From positions 1 through 6,744 of the forward strand of contig CAKZLT010000036.1 of the NCBI GenBank assembly GCA_937127195.1: DNA of 6,744 nucleotides, given 5' to 3'. The notes below the pieces were generated by a model. It had not been told where the DNA came from and searched no databases. It saw nothing but the letters and a program-made list of their open reading frames with translations. The stretch comes from an uncultured Saprospiraceae bacterium (GTDB lineage: Bacteria; Bacteroidota; Bacteroidia; Chitinophagales; Saprospiraceae). Positions 1-6,582 of this stretch are shown here, one piece after another (position 1 is the stretch's first letter; the number at the start of each line of letters is the position of its first letter). A program made the position numbers and the translations under genes.

Positions 1-60
1 GGCAGTCTCTCAGCCGAAGGCAGTCTCTCAGCCGAAGGCAGTCTCTCAGCCGAAGGCGGT
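1..60. repeat. 18-bp tandem repeat array, truncated by the window edge
   Basis: Three perfect head-to-tail copies of GGCAGTCTCTCAGCCGAA lie at 1-18, 19-36 and 37-54. A degenerate start of a fourth copy (GGCGGTCT, one substitution in eight) follows at 55-62. The array begins at base 1, so it probably continues to the left and its copy number is unknown. Each unit boundary contains GCC-GAA-GGC, a three-base-pair mini hairpin. The array is much richer in G+C than the neighbouring DNA. It starts only seven bases past the stop codon of the lactonase gene, so it would be transcribed as that gene's 3' tail. There is no T-tract, so it does not look like an ordinary terminator. The 18-bp period is a multiple of three, but the side facing the lactonase is past its stop codon and no coding role is evident. 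Confidence 0.93.
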
Positions 61-68
61 CTAAACTT

Positions 69-1238
69 CTAAAGGAATTTCAAGCAAACGGGGGTTTTAA
101 TTTCTAATTGTTGTCCTGTGCTTTCTAATTCTCCTGTTGTTGTATTGATTTTGAATGTGATAATCGAATTAGAATTTTGGTTAGCAGCTAGTAGAAAACG
201 TCCATCTGGTGAAATTTCAAAATCTCTTGGCACTTCTCCTTCTGTTGAATAACTTGCTACAAAGGACAATTCTCCACTCTCATTAATTGAAAAAGCTGTT
301 ATATTATGCCCTGTTCCTCCATTAATTCCCCTATTGGCTACATACAAGAACTTACCTGACGGATGTAATTTGATTGCAGATGGAGCTACATTTTCATCAA
401 TATCACCCACTGTATTTATCATTTGAATGCGTTCAAATGGCTCATTTGCAGCTTTAGTTTCAAAAACTTCTACTGTAATATTCAACTCATTCAAAACGTA
501 ACACTTACTATATGTTGGATGAAAAACAAGATGTCTTGGTCCTGATAATGGAACAGTTTCAGTGGTAGCTACTTTCGTAAATTCGCCTTTTTCATTGAGT
601 TCGTAATGCAGAATTTCATCTAAACCAAGGTCTGCCACAAAAAGCGTTTTGTTATTCATTGCTGGCAAAATAATATGAGGATGCCCCGTTTCTTGTCTAA
701 AAACGGCTGCCCTTTCTCGTTTATGTTCTACGACTTCAACGGCTTCGCTTAGGCTTCCATCTTTTTCTATTTCATAAGATGCGATGGTTTCCATATAGTT
801 TGCCACCAAAACAAATTTACCTGTTCTATCTATGCTGATGTAACATGGTGCATCTCCTTTTGAAGAAACTTCGTTGATTTTTTGAGCCTTTTCATTTTCA
901 ATATTATAAGCTGTAATCGTCCCGATGCGACTACCATCAGCGATTTCGTTGACTGCATATAAGTATTTTTGATTGGGATGAATCGCCAAATAGGAAGGAT
1001 TAATAGTGCCTTCAATTGTATCAATTATACTTAATTCACCTGTTTCTACGTTCATTTTTAGTTCATAAATTCCCGTAGCTTTCCCGTCAACGTGTCCTTC
1101 TTTTCGGGTGTAAGTTCCGACATAGATGGTTGAAGTGTTGATTTTTTCCTCTTCTTTAACGGTTTCTTTTTCGGCGGTTTGGCAATTAAAAAGCATTAAG
1201 CTGATAGTAAATAATAGCGTAAAGTGTTGTAACTTCAT
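69..1238 (-). CDS. Lactonase family lipoprotein (7-bladed beta-propeller, 6-phosphogluconolactonase-like)
   Basis: The 389-residue product belongs to the lactonase/YbhE beta-propeller family, whose characterised E. coli member Pgl hydrolyses 6-phosphogluconolactone in the pentose phosphate pathway. Blade signatures recur along the chain: YVGTYT (39-44), PSYLAIHPNQKYLYAVNE (81-98), PCYISIDRTGKFVLVANY (131-148), HPHIILP with FVADLGLDEI (186-209), GPRHLVFHP (233-241), PSAIKLHPSGKFLYVANRG (286-304) and PRDFEISPDGRFLLAANQNS (337-356). It ends in PVCLKFL, as many family members do. GPRH and HPH match the conserved polar residues around the active site. The N-terminus is unusual for a cytosolic sugar enzyme: a hydrophobic segment ends at Cys19 (LMLFNC) and an acidic, Lys-rich linker follows. 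This predicts an exported lipoprotein, so the true substrate may not be 6-phosphogluconolactone. The ATG start is chosen because it begins the signal peptide. The gene is divergent from the operon at 1516 and is full length for the family plus its leader. Confidence 0.9.
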   Translation of the reverse strand: MKLQHFTLLFTISLMLFNCQTAEKETVKEEEKINTSTIYVGTYTRKEGHVDGKATGIYELKMNVETGELSIIDTIEGTINPSYLAIHPNQKYLYAVNEIADGSRIGTITAYNIENEKAQKINEVSSKGDAPCYISIDRTGKFVLVANYMETIASYEIEKDGSLSEAVEVVEHKRERAAVFRQETGHPHIILPAMNNKTLFVADLGLDEILHYELNEKGEFTKVATTETVPLSGPRHLVFHPTYSKCYVLNELNITVEVFETKAANEPFERIQMINTVGDIDENVAPSAIKLHPSGKFLYVANRGINGGTGHNITAFSINESGELSFVASYSTEGEVPRDFEISPDGRFLLAANQNSNSIITFKINTTTGELESTGQQLEIKTPVCLKFL

Positions 1239-1378
1239 TTGATTAAGTATTTTAAAAAATCGGTACAGGATTCATTACCCACAATTTAGAGAAAAATGTT
1301 TGTCTATTTTTATTAAAAGTTTTATTAATACAGCACCGAATTTAAAAAAATATCTTTAGGTTTAATTACTTAACTGAT

Positions 1379-1412
1379 GTTATACAAAAGTACTTTTGCG
1401 TAACACGAATTA
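1379..1412 (+). repeat. Left copy of a 34-bp imperfect inverted repeat (partner at 6541-6574)
   Basis: The copy reads GTTATA, ten variable bases, then TTTGCGTAACACGAATTA. The reverse complement of 6541-6574 reads GTTATA, ten bases, then TTTGCGTAACATGAATTA. The two copies match at 25 of 34 ungapped positions, with 17 of the last 18 identical. They point towards each other across 5.1 kb that holds the three genes between them. This copy overlaps the candidate promoter at 1385-1398. It may be a shared promoter/operator motif or one end of a cassette. Confidence 0.6.
1385..1398. promoter_or_regulatory. Perfect palindrome with a TACTTTTG -7-like element on both strands
   Basis: CAAAAGTACTTTTG is a perfect 14-bp palindrome in the divergent intergenic region. 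Each strand therefore reads TACTTTTG, a match to the Bacteroidota -7 consensus TAnnTTTG. On the plus strand it would give a leader of about 110 bases to the lipoprotein/FecR operon; on the minus strand, about 140 bases to the lactonase gene. No TTTG -33 element lies at the usual 19-21 base spacing on either strand, so promoter function is inferred from the -7 match and position only. A dyad here could equally be a regulator's operator. Confidence 0.4.
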
Positions 1413-1515
1413 CTTAATCTTTGATTTGATTTTTTGTAAAAAAACCTTTAAATAAGCCTCATAGAAATAATGAGCAAAATAATACAACCCAATTTTCAAT
1501 TTTGAAAAAATATCT

Positions 1516-2589
1516 ATGAATAAAAAATTTTATTACCTTCTTATTTTAGGCGTTTTGATTGGATGCGATAATATTGAACTACCTATTGAAACCAAAGACG
1601 CAGTCGGTTTTTTGGATGGAGGCAATCCATCTATTAAAGAAGAAACACTCCTTGAAAAAGAAGGAATTGCGAAAGGCATTCAAAAAACTTTTTCCTTTGA
1701 TGTGGGAAAAAAAACTCATAACCTTGACCTAATTTTTGACGAATCGGTATTAGCTTTCTATCAAAAAGCACCAAAATCGTATAGTTATACTACGCCTCAA
1801 TTGCCTGATAATTGGGAGGAAGTATATTATAATATGTTTTTAAAAAATGAGAAAGATAAGGCTTTTATGGTTGAGATTATTAGAAAACTATATAATCTGA
1901 AATCGAATATGACACGCGATGAAATGGTAACTTTTGTGGTCGCTTTTGTACAAGGTGGACTCGAATATGATTGGGAAGGCTTCTATGATGTCAATGACAA
2001 ATTGAATTATCCTTATGAAACAATCTTTGCGAAAAAAGGAGTTTGCTCTGATAAGTCACTAACATTGAGTCGATTATTGACAATCATGGGATACGAAACG
2101 GTACTTTTGACGTTTCCAAAAGCGAATCACATGGCGGTCGGCATCCGTGTTCCTGAAGGTTTCGGAAATATGGGAACACCTTATGCTTATATCGAAACCA
2201 CCAATTATTCGGCGATTGGTCGAGTGCCTGAAAAATTCGTTGGAGACATTAAAATAGAAGAAAATCCAATTATCATTCAATTAGAAAATAGTGGCAAACG
2301 TATTTTTGAAAAAATAAAAACTAATAAAATAGAAGAAAAAAAATTAGCAAAAAAATACGGTGCAGCTTATATCAATGCTTCTGCCGCTTCTAAAAGTCTA
2401 ATCGAATCTATGACAAACTTAAAAACGACTGTTGATAGTTTGAAAAAAGAACTTGAAATACTCGGGTGTGAAGGCTCAGTTTCGGAAGAAAAGTACGATA
2501 CTTGTGAAAATTTACAAGAAAAAATCAACAAAAAAGTCAATCGCTACAATCAAGAAGTCGAAGCATATAATGCTTTAAATGATAATTAA
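1516..2589 (+). CDS. Lipoprotein with transglutaminase/papain-like cysteine core and C-terminal coiled coil
   Basis: The 357-residue product starts with a lipoprotein signal peptide: Lys3-Lys4, a hydrophobic stretch, and VLIGC with the lipid-modified Cys at 17. The ATG is fixed by that signal. The middle (about 130-235) carries the order typical of the transglutaminase-like superfamily. A catalytic Cys177 sits in KKGVCSDKSLTLSRLLTIMG at the start of a helix, His205 in ANHMAVGI on the next strand, and an acidic residue, Glu227, in YAYIETTNYSAIG. Family members are cysteine proteases, peptide N-glycanases, amidases or cross-linkers; which reaction applies here cannot be told. Residues about 262-350 are charged and heptad-like, probably a coiled coil, with Cys318 and Cys330 able to form a disulphide in the periplasm. 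The first of two genes in an operon, it ends six bases before a FecR-like gene, so peptide or peptidoglycan processing tied to signalling or an envelope complex is possible but unproven. Confidence 0.82.
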   Translation: MNKKFYYLLILGVLIGCDNIELPIETKDAVGFLDGGNPSIKEETLLEKEGIAKGIQKTFSFDVGKKTHNLDLIFDESVLAFYQKAPKSYSYTTPQLPDNWEEVYYNMFLKNEKDKAFMVEIIRKLYNLKSNMTRDEMVTFVVAFVQGGLEYDWEGFYDVNDKLNYPYETIFAKKGVCSDKSLTLSRLLTIMGYETVLLTFPKANHMAVGIRVPEGFGNMGTPYAYIETTNYSAIGRVPEKFVGDIKIEENPIIIQLENSGKRIFEKIKTNKIEEKKLAKKYGAAYINASAASKSLIESMTNLKTTVDSLKKELEILGCEGSVSEEKYDTCENLQEKINKKVNRYNQEVEAYNALNDN

Positions 2590-2595
2590 AACACC

Positions 2596-3327
2596 ATGAA
2601 GATTAATCATATTATTTCGCTTACACTTATTGCTATTGTTATTATAGGTTTAATTATAGGAAATATTTTTAAGAATGGAACAGAAATTATTCAATCTCAA
2701 AATGAATTAAAAACGGTTATTTTACCTGATAGTAGTATTCTTATTTTAGGTAAGAATAGTGAAGTTAGGTTCAATCGAAAATTCAAAAAACAGCAAATCA
2801 GAATACAAGGGAAAGCTCATATTCAAGTTGCTGACCAGAGTATTGGCTCATTGATGATTGACCAATCTTTGGTTAAAATTAGATTAAAAGGGAAGGAATT
2901 TTATTTTAATGATGATAATAAAAATGAAATTATTGATATTGTTTCAATTGATGGTTCAGCCCGAATTGATTTAAAAAAAATGAGTGGACAAAGCCTTTTT
3001 ACATTAGAGCAAGGTGACGAATTACGCTTTAACACAGATACTAAATTGATACAAACTTTACCGACCCGAAATCAAAACTATTTAACTTGGAAAACTCAAC
3101 AGGTTACTTTTAAAAATCAGACCATTGCCGAAGTTATCACAGAATTAAATAATCGTTTTGGAATGTCCATTAAAGTCAACCATCCCGATATTAATCACTG
3201 TTTGGTTAATGGTACTTTTCCAACCGAAGATTTAAGTATTTTACTTCAAAGTATTGCAAATAGTAGTAATTTAGAATTAAATCATACTTCAGCATCTTTT
3301 ATTTTACTGGGGAAAGGGTGTCATTGA
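2596..3327 (+). CDS. FecR-like membrane protein with DUF4974, lacking the cytoplasmic anti-sigma domain
   Basis: The 243-residue product has one hydrophobic segment at about 5-25, preceded by only four residues, so nearly all of it should be periplasmic. Residues about 36-150 resemble the FecR domain: NELKTVILPDSSILIL with LGKNSEVRFN, then IQGKAHIQVAD, then LFTLEQGDELRFNT. Residues about 163-240 fit DUF4974, a secretin/TonB short N-terminal-like fold: YLTWKTQQVTFKNQTIAEVI, LNNRFGMSIKV and VNGTFPTEDLSILLQSI. Ordinary Bacteroidota FecR proteins are about 320-400 residues and begin with a cytoplasmic segment that binds an ECF sigma factor. That segment is absent here, and no sigma-factor or TonB-receptor gene is in the window. 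The upstream stop codon is six bases away, so the short N-terminus is not an artefact of start choice. It probably acts as a periplasmic partner of the preceding lipoprotein, or has been repurposed. Confidence 0.82.
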   Translation: MKINHIISLTLIAIVIIGLIIGNIFKNGTEIIQSQNELKTVILPDSSILILGKNSEVRFNRKFKKQQIRIQGKAHIQVADQSIGSLMIDQSLVKIRLKGKEFYFNDDNKNEIIDIVSIDGSARIDLKKMSGQSLFTLEQGDELRFNTDTKLIQTLPTRNQNYLTWKTQQVTFKNQTIAEVITELNNRFGMSIKVNHPDINHCLVNGTFPTEDLSILLQSIANSSNLELNHTSASFILLGKGCH

Positions 3328-3338
3328 GTGCAATGACA
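3319..3338 (+). terminator. Hairpin overlapping the stop codon of the FecR-like gene
   Basis: TGTCATTG (3319-3326) pairs perfectly with CAATGACA (3331-3338) around the four-base loop AGTG. The TGA stop at 3325-3327 lies at the base of the loop. The stem is followed by AAATTATT rather than a T-run, so it is a weak terminator at best. It may instead protect the 3' end of the transcript. Confidence 0.4.
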
Positions 3339-3378
3339 AAATTATTCAATCATTCACTAATTCTGCCATTGCATAAAA

Positions 3379-3413
3379 AAAATCATGTCAATTTAAAAAA
3401 CTGACATGATTTT
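3379..3413. terminator. Bidirectional intrinsic terminator between convergent genes
   Basis: AAAATCATGTCA (3379-3390) and TGACATGATTTT (3402-3413) form a perfect 12-bp stem with an 11-base loop. On the minus strand the stem runs into eight T residues (complement of the A-run at 3375-3382), a good terminator for the AAA+ gene. On the plus strand it ends in TTTT then AAGTTTAATT, enough for a weaker stop of the FecR-like operon. Its place between two converging genes supports this role. Confidence 0.82.
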
Positions 3414-3443
3414 AAGTTTAATTCTTGTAATCGAAATATAGGT

Positions 3444-6101
3444 CTATTGTCCACTAGCCAAAGGTTGGCTATTTTTGAAACCAATAGATGGCTTATCATA
3501 GATTTCATCTTTATTCTTATCCATTTGAAAGCTACTAACATCGTCGAGAGTCAAGACATTAATCATATCTTCTGTTCTATTTTCAGAACTAATAGAAGCC
3601 AAACGCAAGTTTTGATTTTTGATAGCTTCGCTTACAATATTACGAACTGTCCTTGCATTTCCAAAATATTTATCTCTTAATTCGTGTTGAAAAGATAAAT
3701 ATTTGAATAGATATTCTTTCGATTTTGGTGTTGGATTTAAGCCTTCATCTCTAAGCATTTGAAGTGCAATTTCGTGTAACTCAGATGGTTGATAATCTTC
3801 AAACTTTAGCACTTTGTCAAATCTTGAGCGCAACCCAGGATTTGCTTTCAAAAACGTATCCATATTATCAGGATAACCAGCTACGAACACAAAAAATCGA
3901 CCACGATGGTCTTCCATTCGCTTCAATAAAGTCTGAATAGCTTCATTTCCATAATCCGTGCCTCCACTTCCTTGATTCAAAGCATAAGCTTCGTCAATAA
4001 ATAGAACGCCGCCCATTGCTTCATCAATTTTTTCGGCTGTTTTGGTTGCTGTCTGACCAACAAATCCTGCGACCAAACCTTGACGATCCGTTTCGAGCAT
4101 GTGTCCGCGTTCGAGTACGCCGAGTGCTTTATATATTTTCGTAAGAATACGCGCAACAGTTGTTTTACCTGTTCCAGGGTTTCCGACAAAAACGGTGTGC
4201 AAGAAGAATTTATTTAAAACATCTTTATTTGTTTCTCGATAAAAGCGCACTAATTGAACCAATTCCTTTATTTGAGTTTTGATATTTTCCATACCAATCA
4301 AATGATGTAACTCATTCAAGGCTTCGTTTAATAACTTATTATCAACAGGAATTCTTGGTAAAACTTTTTCTAGTTTGACTTCTATATTCTTAACATCATC
4401 TAGAATCACTTTAGATAGTTCTTCTTCTGATAATCGCATGGGATTTTCGTCCGCCATGATACGTAAGCCTAAATTGATTTTAGCCTGTTCTATCACATCA
4501 AAAACAAAACGTGCGTTTCCGAAAGAACGGTCACGATTACGATAAGCTTCTGTGATTAAATCATCTACTATCAACTTAGCTTCTGGTGTTAGATTGACGT
4601 TTTTCCGTTTACAAGCAAACTGACCAATTAAAGATAGTTCTTGTGGCAAATAATCATCAAACTCAAAAAACAGCTTAAATCTCGAATTCAACCCAGGATT
4701 AGAATCTAAGAAGAATTTCATCTCCTTAGGGTAGCCAGCTACGATTACTGCCAAATCGCCTTCGCCATTCGACATTTCTCTCATTAAAATTTCAATCACC
4801 TCTCGACCAAAATCCTTGGTATCATCGTTATTTCGAGCCAATGAATAAGCCTCATCGATGAAGAGTACGCCTCCACGTGCTTTTTCAATAGCTTCTTTGA
4901 CTTTTGGTGCTGTTTGACCAATGTATTCACCAATCAAATCAACTCTATCTACTTCATGAACATGACCTTGTGAGAGCAAACCCATTTTTTTGTACAAACG
5001 TCCCATCATTGAAGCGACACTTGTTTTTCCTGTTCCTGGATTACCTATAAAAACGGAATGAACATTTATTTCTTCATTCTCAGCAAAGCCTTTTTTCTTT
5101 CTTAATTGTAAAAATTGAATATATTGAGCGTGATTACGAACTTGCTTTTTGATGCTATTCAAACCAATCATTGCATCCAACTCAGTCATTACATTTTCAA
5201 AAGTAACACTCGGGTCATCATCTACCGCCAACTGAATAGGGGCTTGTTGGTTCGGCATAAGTACGCCAGGAATCCCTTCTTCATGAAAATCAGCTACATC
5301 AAAAGGAACAATAGCCAACACCTTATCCATAAAGATAATTTCTGCTGTATAATCATCTGCACGCCAACATCCTTTGACATTAGAGCCCCAGCCTGCTGTT
5401 ATTTGAATGACTTCATCAGTCTTCTCCACGCGGTGTAATCGAACGACTTCACCTTTAAGTTCTCTAGCATTATTATAAAACTTCACGAAAATTTCACATT
5501 GCCAGCTTTTACCAATCAAGAGGTTATCTAAAGCAATTTCAGCATAGATATACTGTGTCTCTTCGCAGCTAAAAGTTTTATAGTAAGTTCTGTCTAATAA
5601 TGGAATATCATCATAAGAGCCTTCATACAATTTCAACGAACGAACTCTGATATAAGGATTGGAGTTCGTTGTCAATTCCAAATGGTCATTCGCTACGCCA
5701 GCATCTTCAATATAAAAATACTTCGTCGCGACCTTTGTCTCTTCAACCCATGCTTCCCAGTAATATGCGCCTTTTTTCCAGAAAGAGCCCATTTTTTTAT
5801 TACCCCAACCTTCTCTAATATACATGACGCTATCATATTTACTCACGCGTCTTTTGAATGGTAATGCGCAAAGTTCTTTTCTTCCTTTTTTTAAAGAAAA
5901 GCACTTCAAAACGACATTAATATCCCAATCATCTATATCGAATAATTTATTATGAAAAGACAATTCCGCATAGACATAACTAGAATCGTATCGGTCAAAT
6001 ACTTGGCGATACTTCTTTTTATTATCTGCAAGCCATTCCGTAGAAGAATAGACTTTTAATTCTCTAAATTTATATTTAACAAAACTTGGTTCTAAGTTCA
6101 T
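3444..6101 (-). CDS. Tandem CbbX/SpoVK-type AAA+ ATPase with a duplicated N-terminal beta-rich domain
   Basis: The 885-residue product is predicted to be cytoplasmic; no signal or membrane segment is seen. Residues about 8-134 and 150-272 are two diverged copies of an unrecognised domain, sharing YVYAEL/YIYAEI and REGWGNKKMGSFW/TAGWGSNVKGCW. Two AAA+ modules of the CbbX (Rubisco activase)/SpoVK/EccA type follow. AAA1 (about 300-550) has Walker A GNPGTGKT with Lys359, Walker B VLFIDEAYSL with Asp416-Glu417, pore-loop-like GEYIGQTAPK, arginine finger Arg474 in NSRF and sensor-2 Arg531 in GNAR. AAA2 (about 590-840) has Lys646, Asp703-Glu704 in VLFIDEAYAL, AGFVGQTATK, Arg760 in RSRF and Arg817 in GNAR. 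All catalytic residues are intact in both, so both rings should hydrolyse ATP and remodel a protein target. The last 35 or so residues are polar and probably disordered. I use the ATG at 6099-6101; a TTG two codons upstream (6105-6107) is in frame but less likely. The target is unknown. Confidence 0.9.
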   Translation of the reverse strand: MNLEPSFVKYKFRELKVYSSTEWLADNKKKYRQVFDRYDSSYVYAELSFHNKLFDIDDWDINVVLKCFSLKKGRKELCALPFKRRVSKYDSVMYIREGWGNKKMGSFWKKGAYYWEAWVEETKVATKYFYIEDAGVANDHLELTTNSNPYIRVRSLKLYEGSYDDIPLLDRTYYKTFSCEETQYIYAEIALDNLLIGKSWQCEIFVKFYNNARELKGEVVRLHRVEKTDEVIQITAGWGSNVKGCWRADDYTAEIIFMDKVLAIVPFDVADFHEEGIPGVLMPNQQAPIQLAVDDDPSVTFENVMTELDAMIGLNSIKKQVRNHAQYIQFLQLRKKKGFAENEEINVHSVFIGNPGTGKTSVASMMGRLYKKMGLLSQGHVHEVDRVDLIGEYIGQTAPKVKEAIEKARGGVLFIDEAYSLARNNDDTKDFGREVIEILMREMSNGEGDLAVIVAGYPKEMKFFLDSNPGLNSRFKLFFEFDDYLPQELSLIGQFACKRKNVNLTPEAKLIVDDLITEAYRNRDRSFGNARFVFDVIEQAKINLGLRIMADENPMRLSEEELSKVILDDVKNIEVKLEKVLPRIPVDNKLLNEALNELHHLIGMENIKTQIKELVQLVRFYRETNKDVLNKFFLHTVFVGNPGTGKTTVARILTKIYKALGVLERGHMLETDRQGLVAGFVGQTATKTAEKIDEAMGGVLFIDEAYALNQGSGGTDYGNEAIQTLLKRMEDHRGRFFVFVAGYPDNMDTFLKANPGLRSRFDKVLKFEDYQPSELHEIALQMLRDEGLNPTPKSKEYLFKYLSFQHELRDKYFGNARTVRNIVSEAIKNQNLRLASISSENRTEDMINVLTLDDVSSFQMDKNKDEIYDKPSIGFKNSQPLASGQ

Positions 6102-6107
6102 TCCCAA

Positions 6108-6540
6108 TATCTATTTGTTCTAATCTCATTTCGTTTTACTCTAACTAGTAATTGCTTTTTGCAAAAAAGCACGTTTTGAGTTACCTATCAAATATATGAA
6201 ATTATTTGGTTAAGTTTTTTATTAAAAAGTTAATCTTTTGTTTCCCTTAAAGGTCAAAAACTATTCCGACATTCTAGGTTAGATGTTCGAGTACTTATGA
6301 ATTTCCTCAAACTCGATTTGCCATTTAGTAACAGAGAAAAAATAACTTCATTATTTGGTGAATTATTTTTTGGGTGTAATTTAGTTTTTTGCTTATAATA
6401 AAAAATAGCTCTTCAATGCTTCAATAATGGCTAATACTTCGTTATGAAAAATATATAATGGAATAGAATAAACTTCAGGTTGCACTTTCAAGTCTTGTAG
6501 GCTTTCTTGTTTCAGGAAGGTTTAAAAAAATTCGGTCTAT
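6108..6540. other. AT-rich intergenic stretch without a convincing gene
   Basis: This region lies upstream of the AAA+ gene. It contains a short hairpin at 6153-6171 (TGCTTTTT, loop GCA, AAAAAGCA), a 10-bp direct repeat ATTATTTGGT at 6201-6210 and 6350-6359, and two short open stretches. One is on the plus strand from the ATG at 6297, with 33 codons. The other is on the minus strand at 6393-6521, with 42 codons and no ATG. The minus-strand one reads like real protein (for example PEVYSIPLYIFHN then LAIIEALKSYF) and may be the tail of a decayed gene. Neither is strong enough to call as a gene. No tRNA or rRNA was seen. Confidence 0.5.
6189..6196 (-). promoter_or_regulatory. Candidate -7 promoter element of the AAA+ gene
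   Basis: The minus strand reads TATATTTG here, an exact match to the Bacteroidota TAnnTTTG -7 consensus. It would start transcription about 80 bases upstream of the ATG. No TTTG -33 box is at the expected spacing, and the DNA is very AT-rich, so a chance match is quite possible. Confidence 0.3.
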
Positions 6541-6574
6541 TAATTCATGTTACGCAAAGTTTACTGATTATAAC
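6541..6574 (-). repeat. Right copy of the 34-bp imperfect inverted repeat (partner at 1379-1412)
   Basis: On the minus strand this reads GTTATA, ten bases, TTTGCGTAACATGAATTA, nearly identical at its inner end to 1395-1412. It also contains TAAACTTTG, a -7-like element with one extra spacer base, directed towards the AAA+ gene about 440 bases away. It ends eight bases before the large palindrome at 6583. Confidence 0.6.
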
Positions 6575-6582
6575 GGATTGTA

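Noticed and set aside
1..60. CRISPR array
   Set aside because: The 18-bp units abut with no spacers, so this is a simple tandem repeat.
5115..5438. Plus-strand 107-codon open frame
   Set aside because: It lies wholly inside the AAA+ coding sequence on the opposite strand and shows no domain signature, so it is an antisense shadow.
6102..6107. TTG start giving two extra residues on the AAA+ protein
   Set aside because: The ATG at 6099-6101 is in frame two codons later, and Bacteroidota rarely need TTG when an ATG is that close.
6297..6398. 33-codon plus-strand open frame starting with ATG
   Set aside because: A frame this short is expected by chance in such AT-rich DNA, and there is no recognisable motif or clear ribosome-binding signal.
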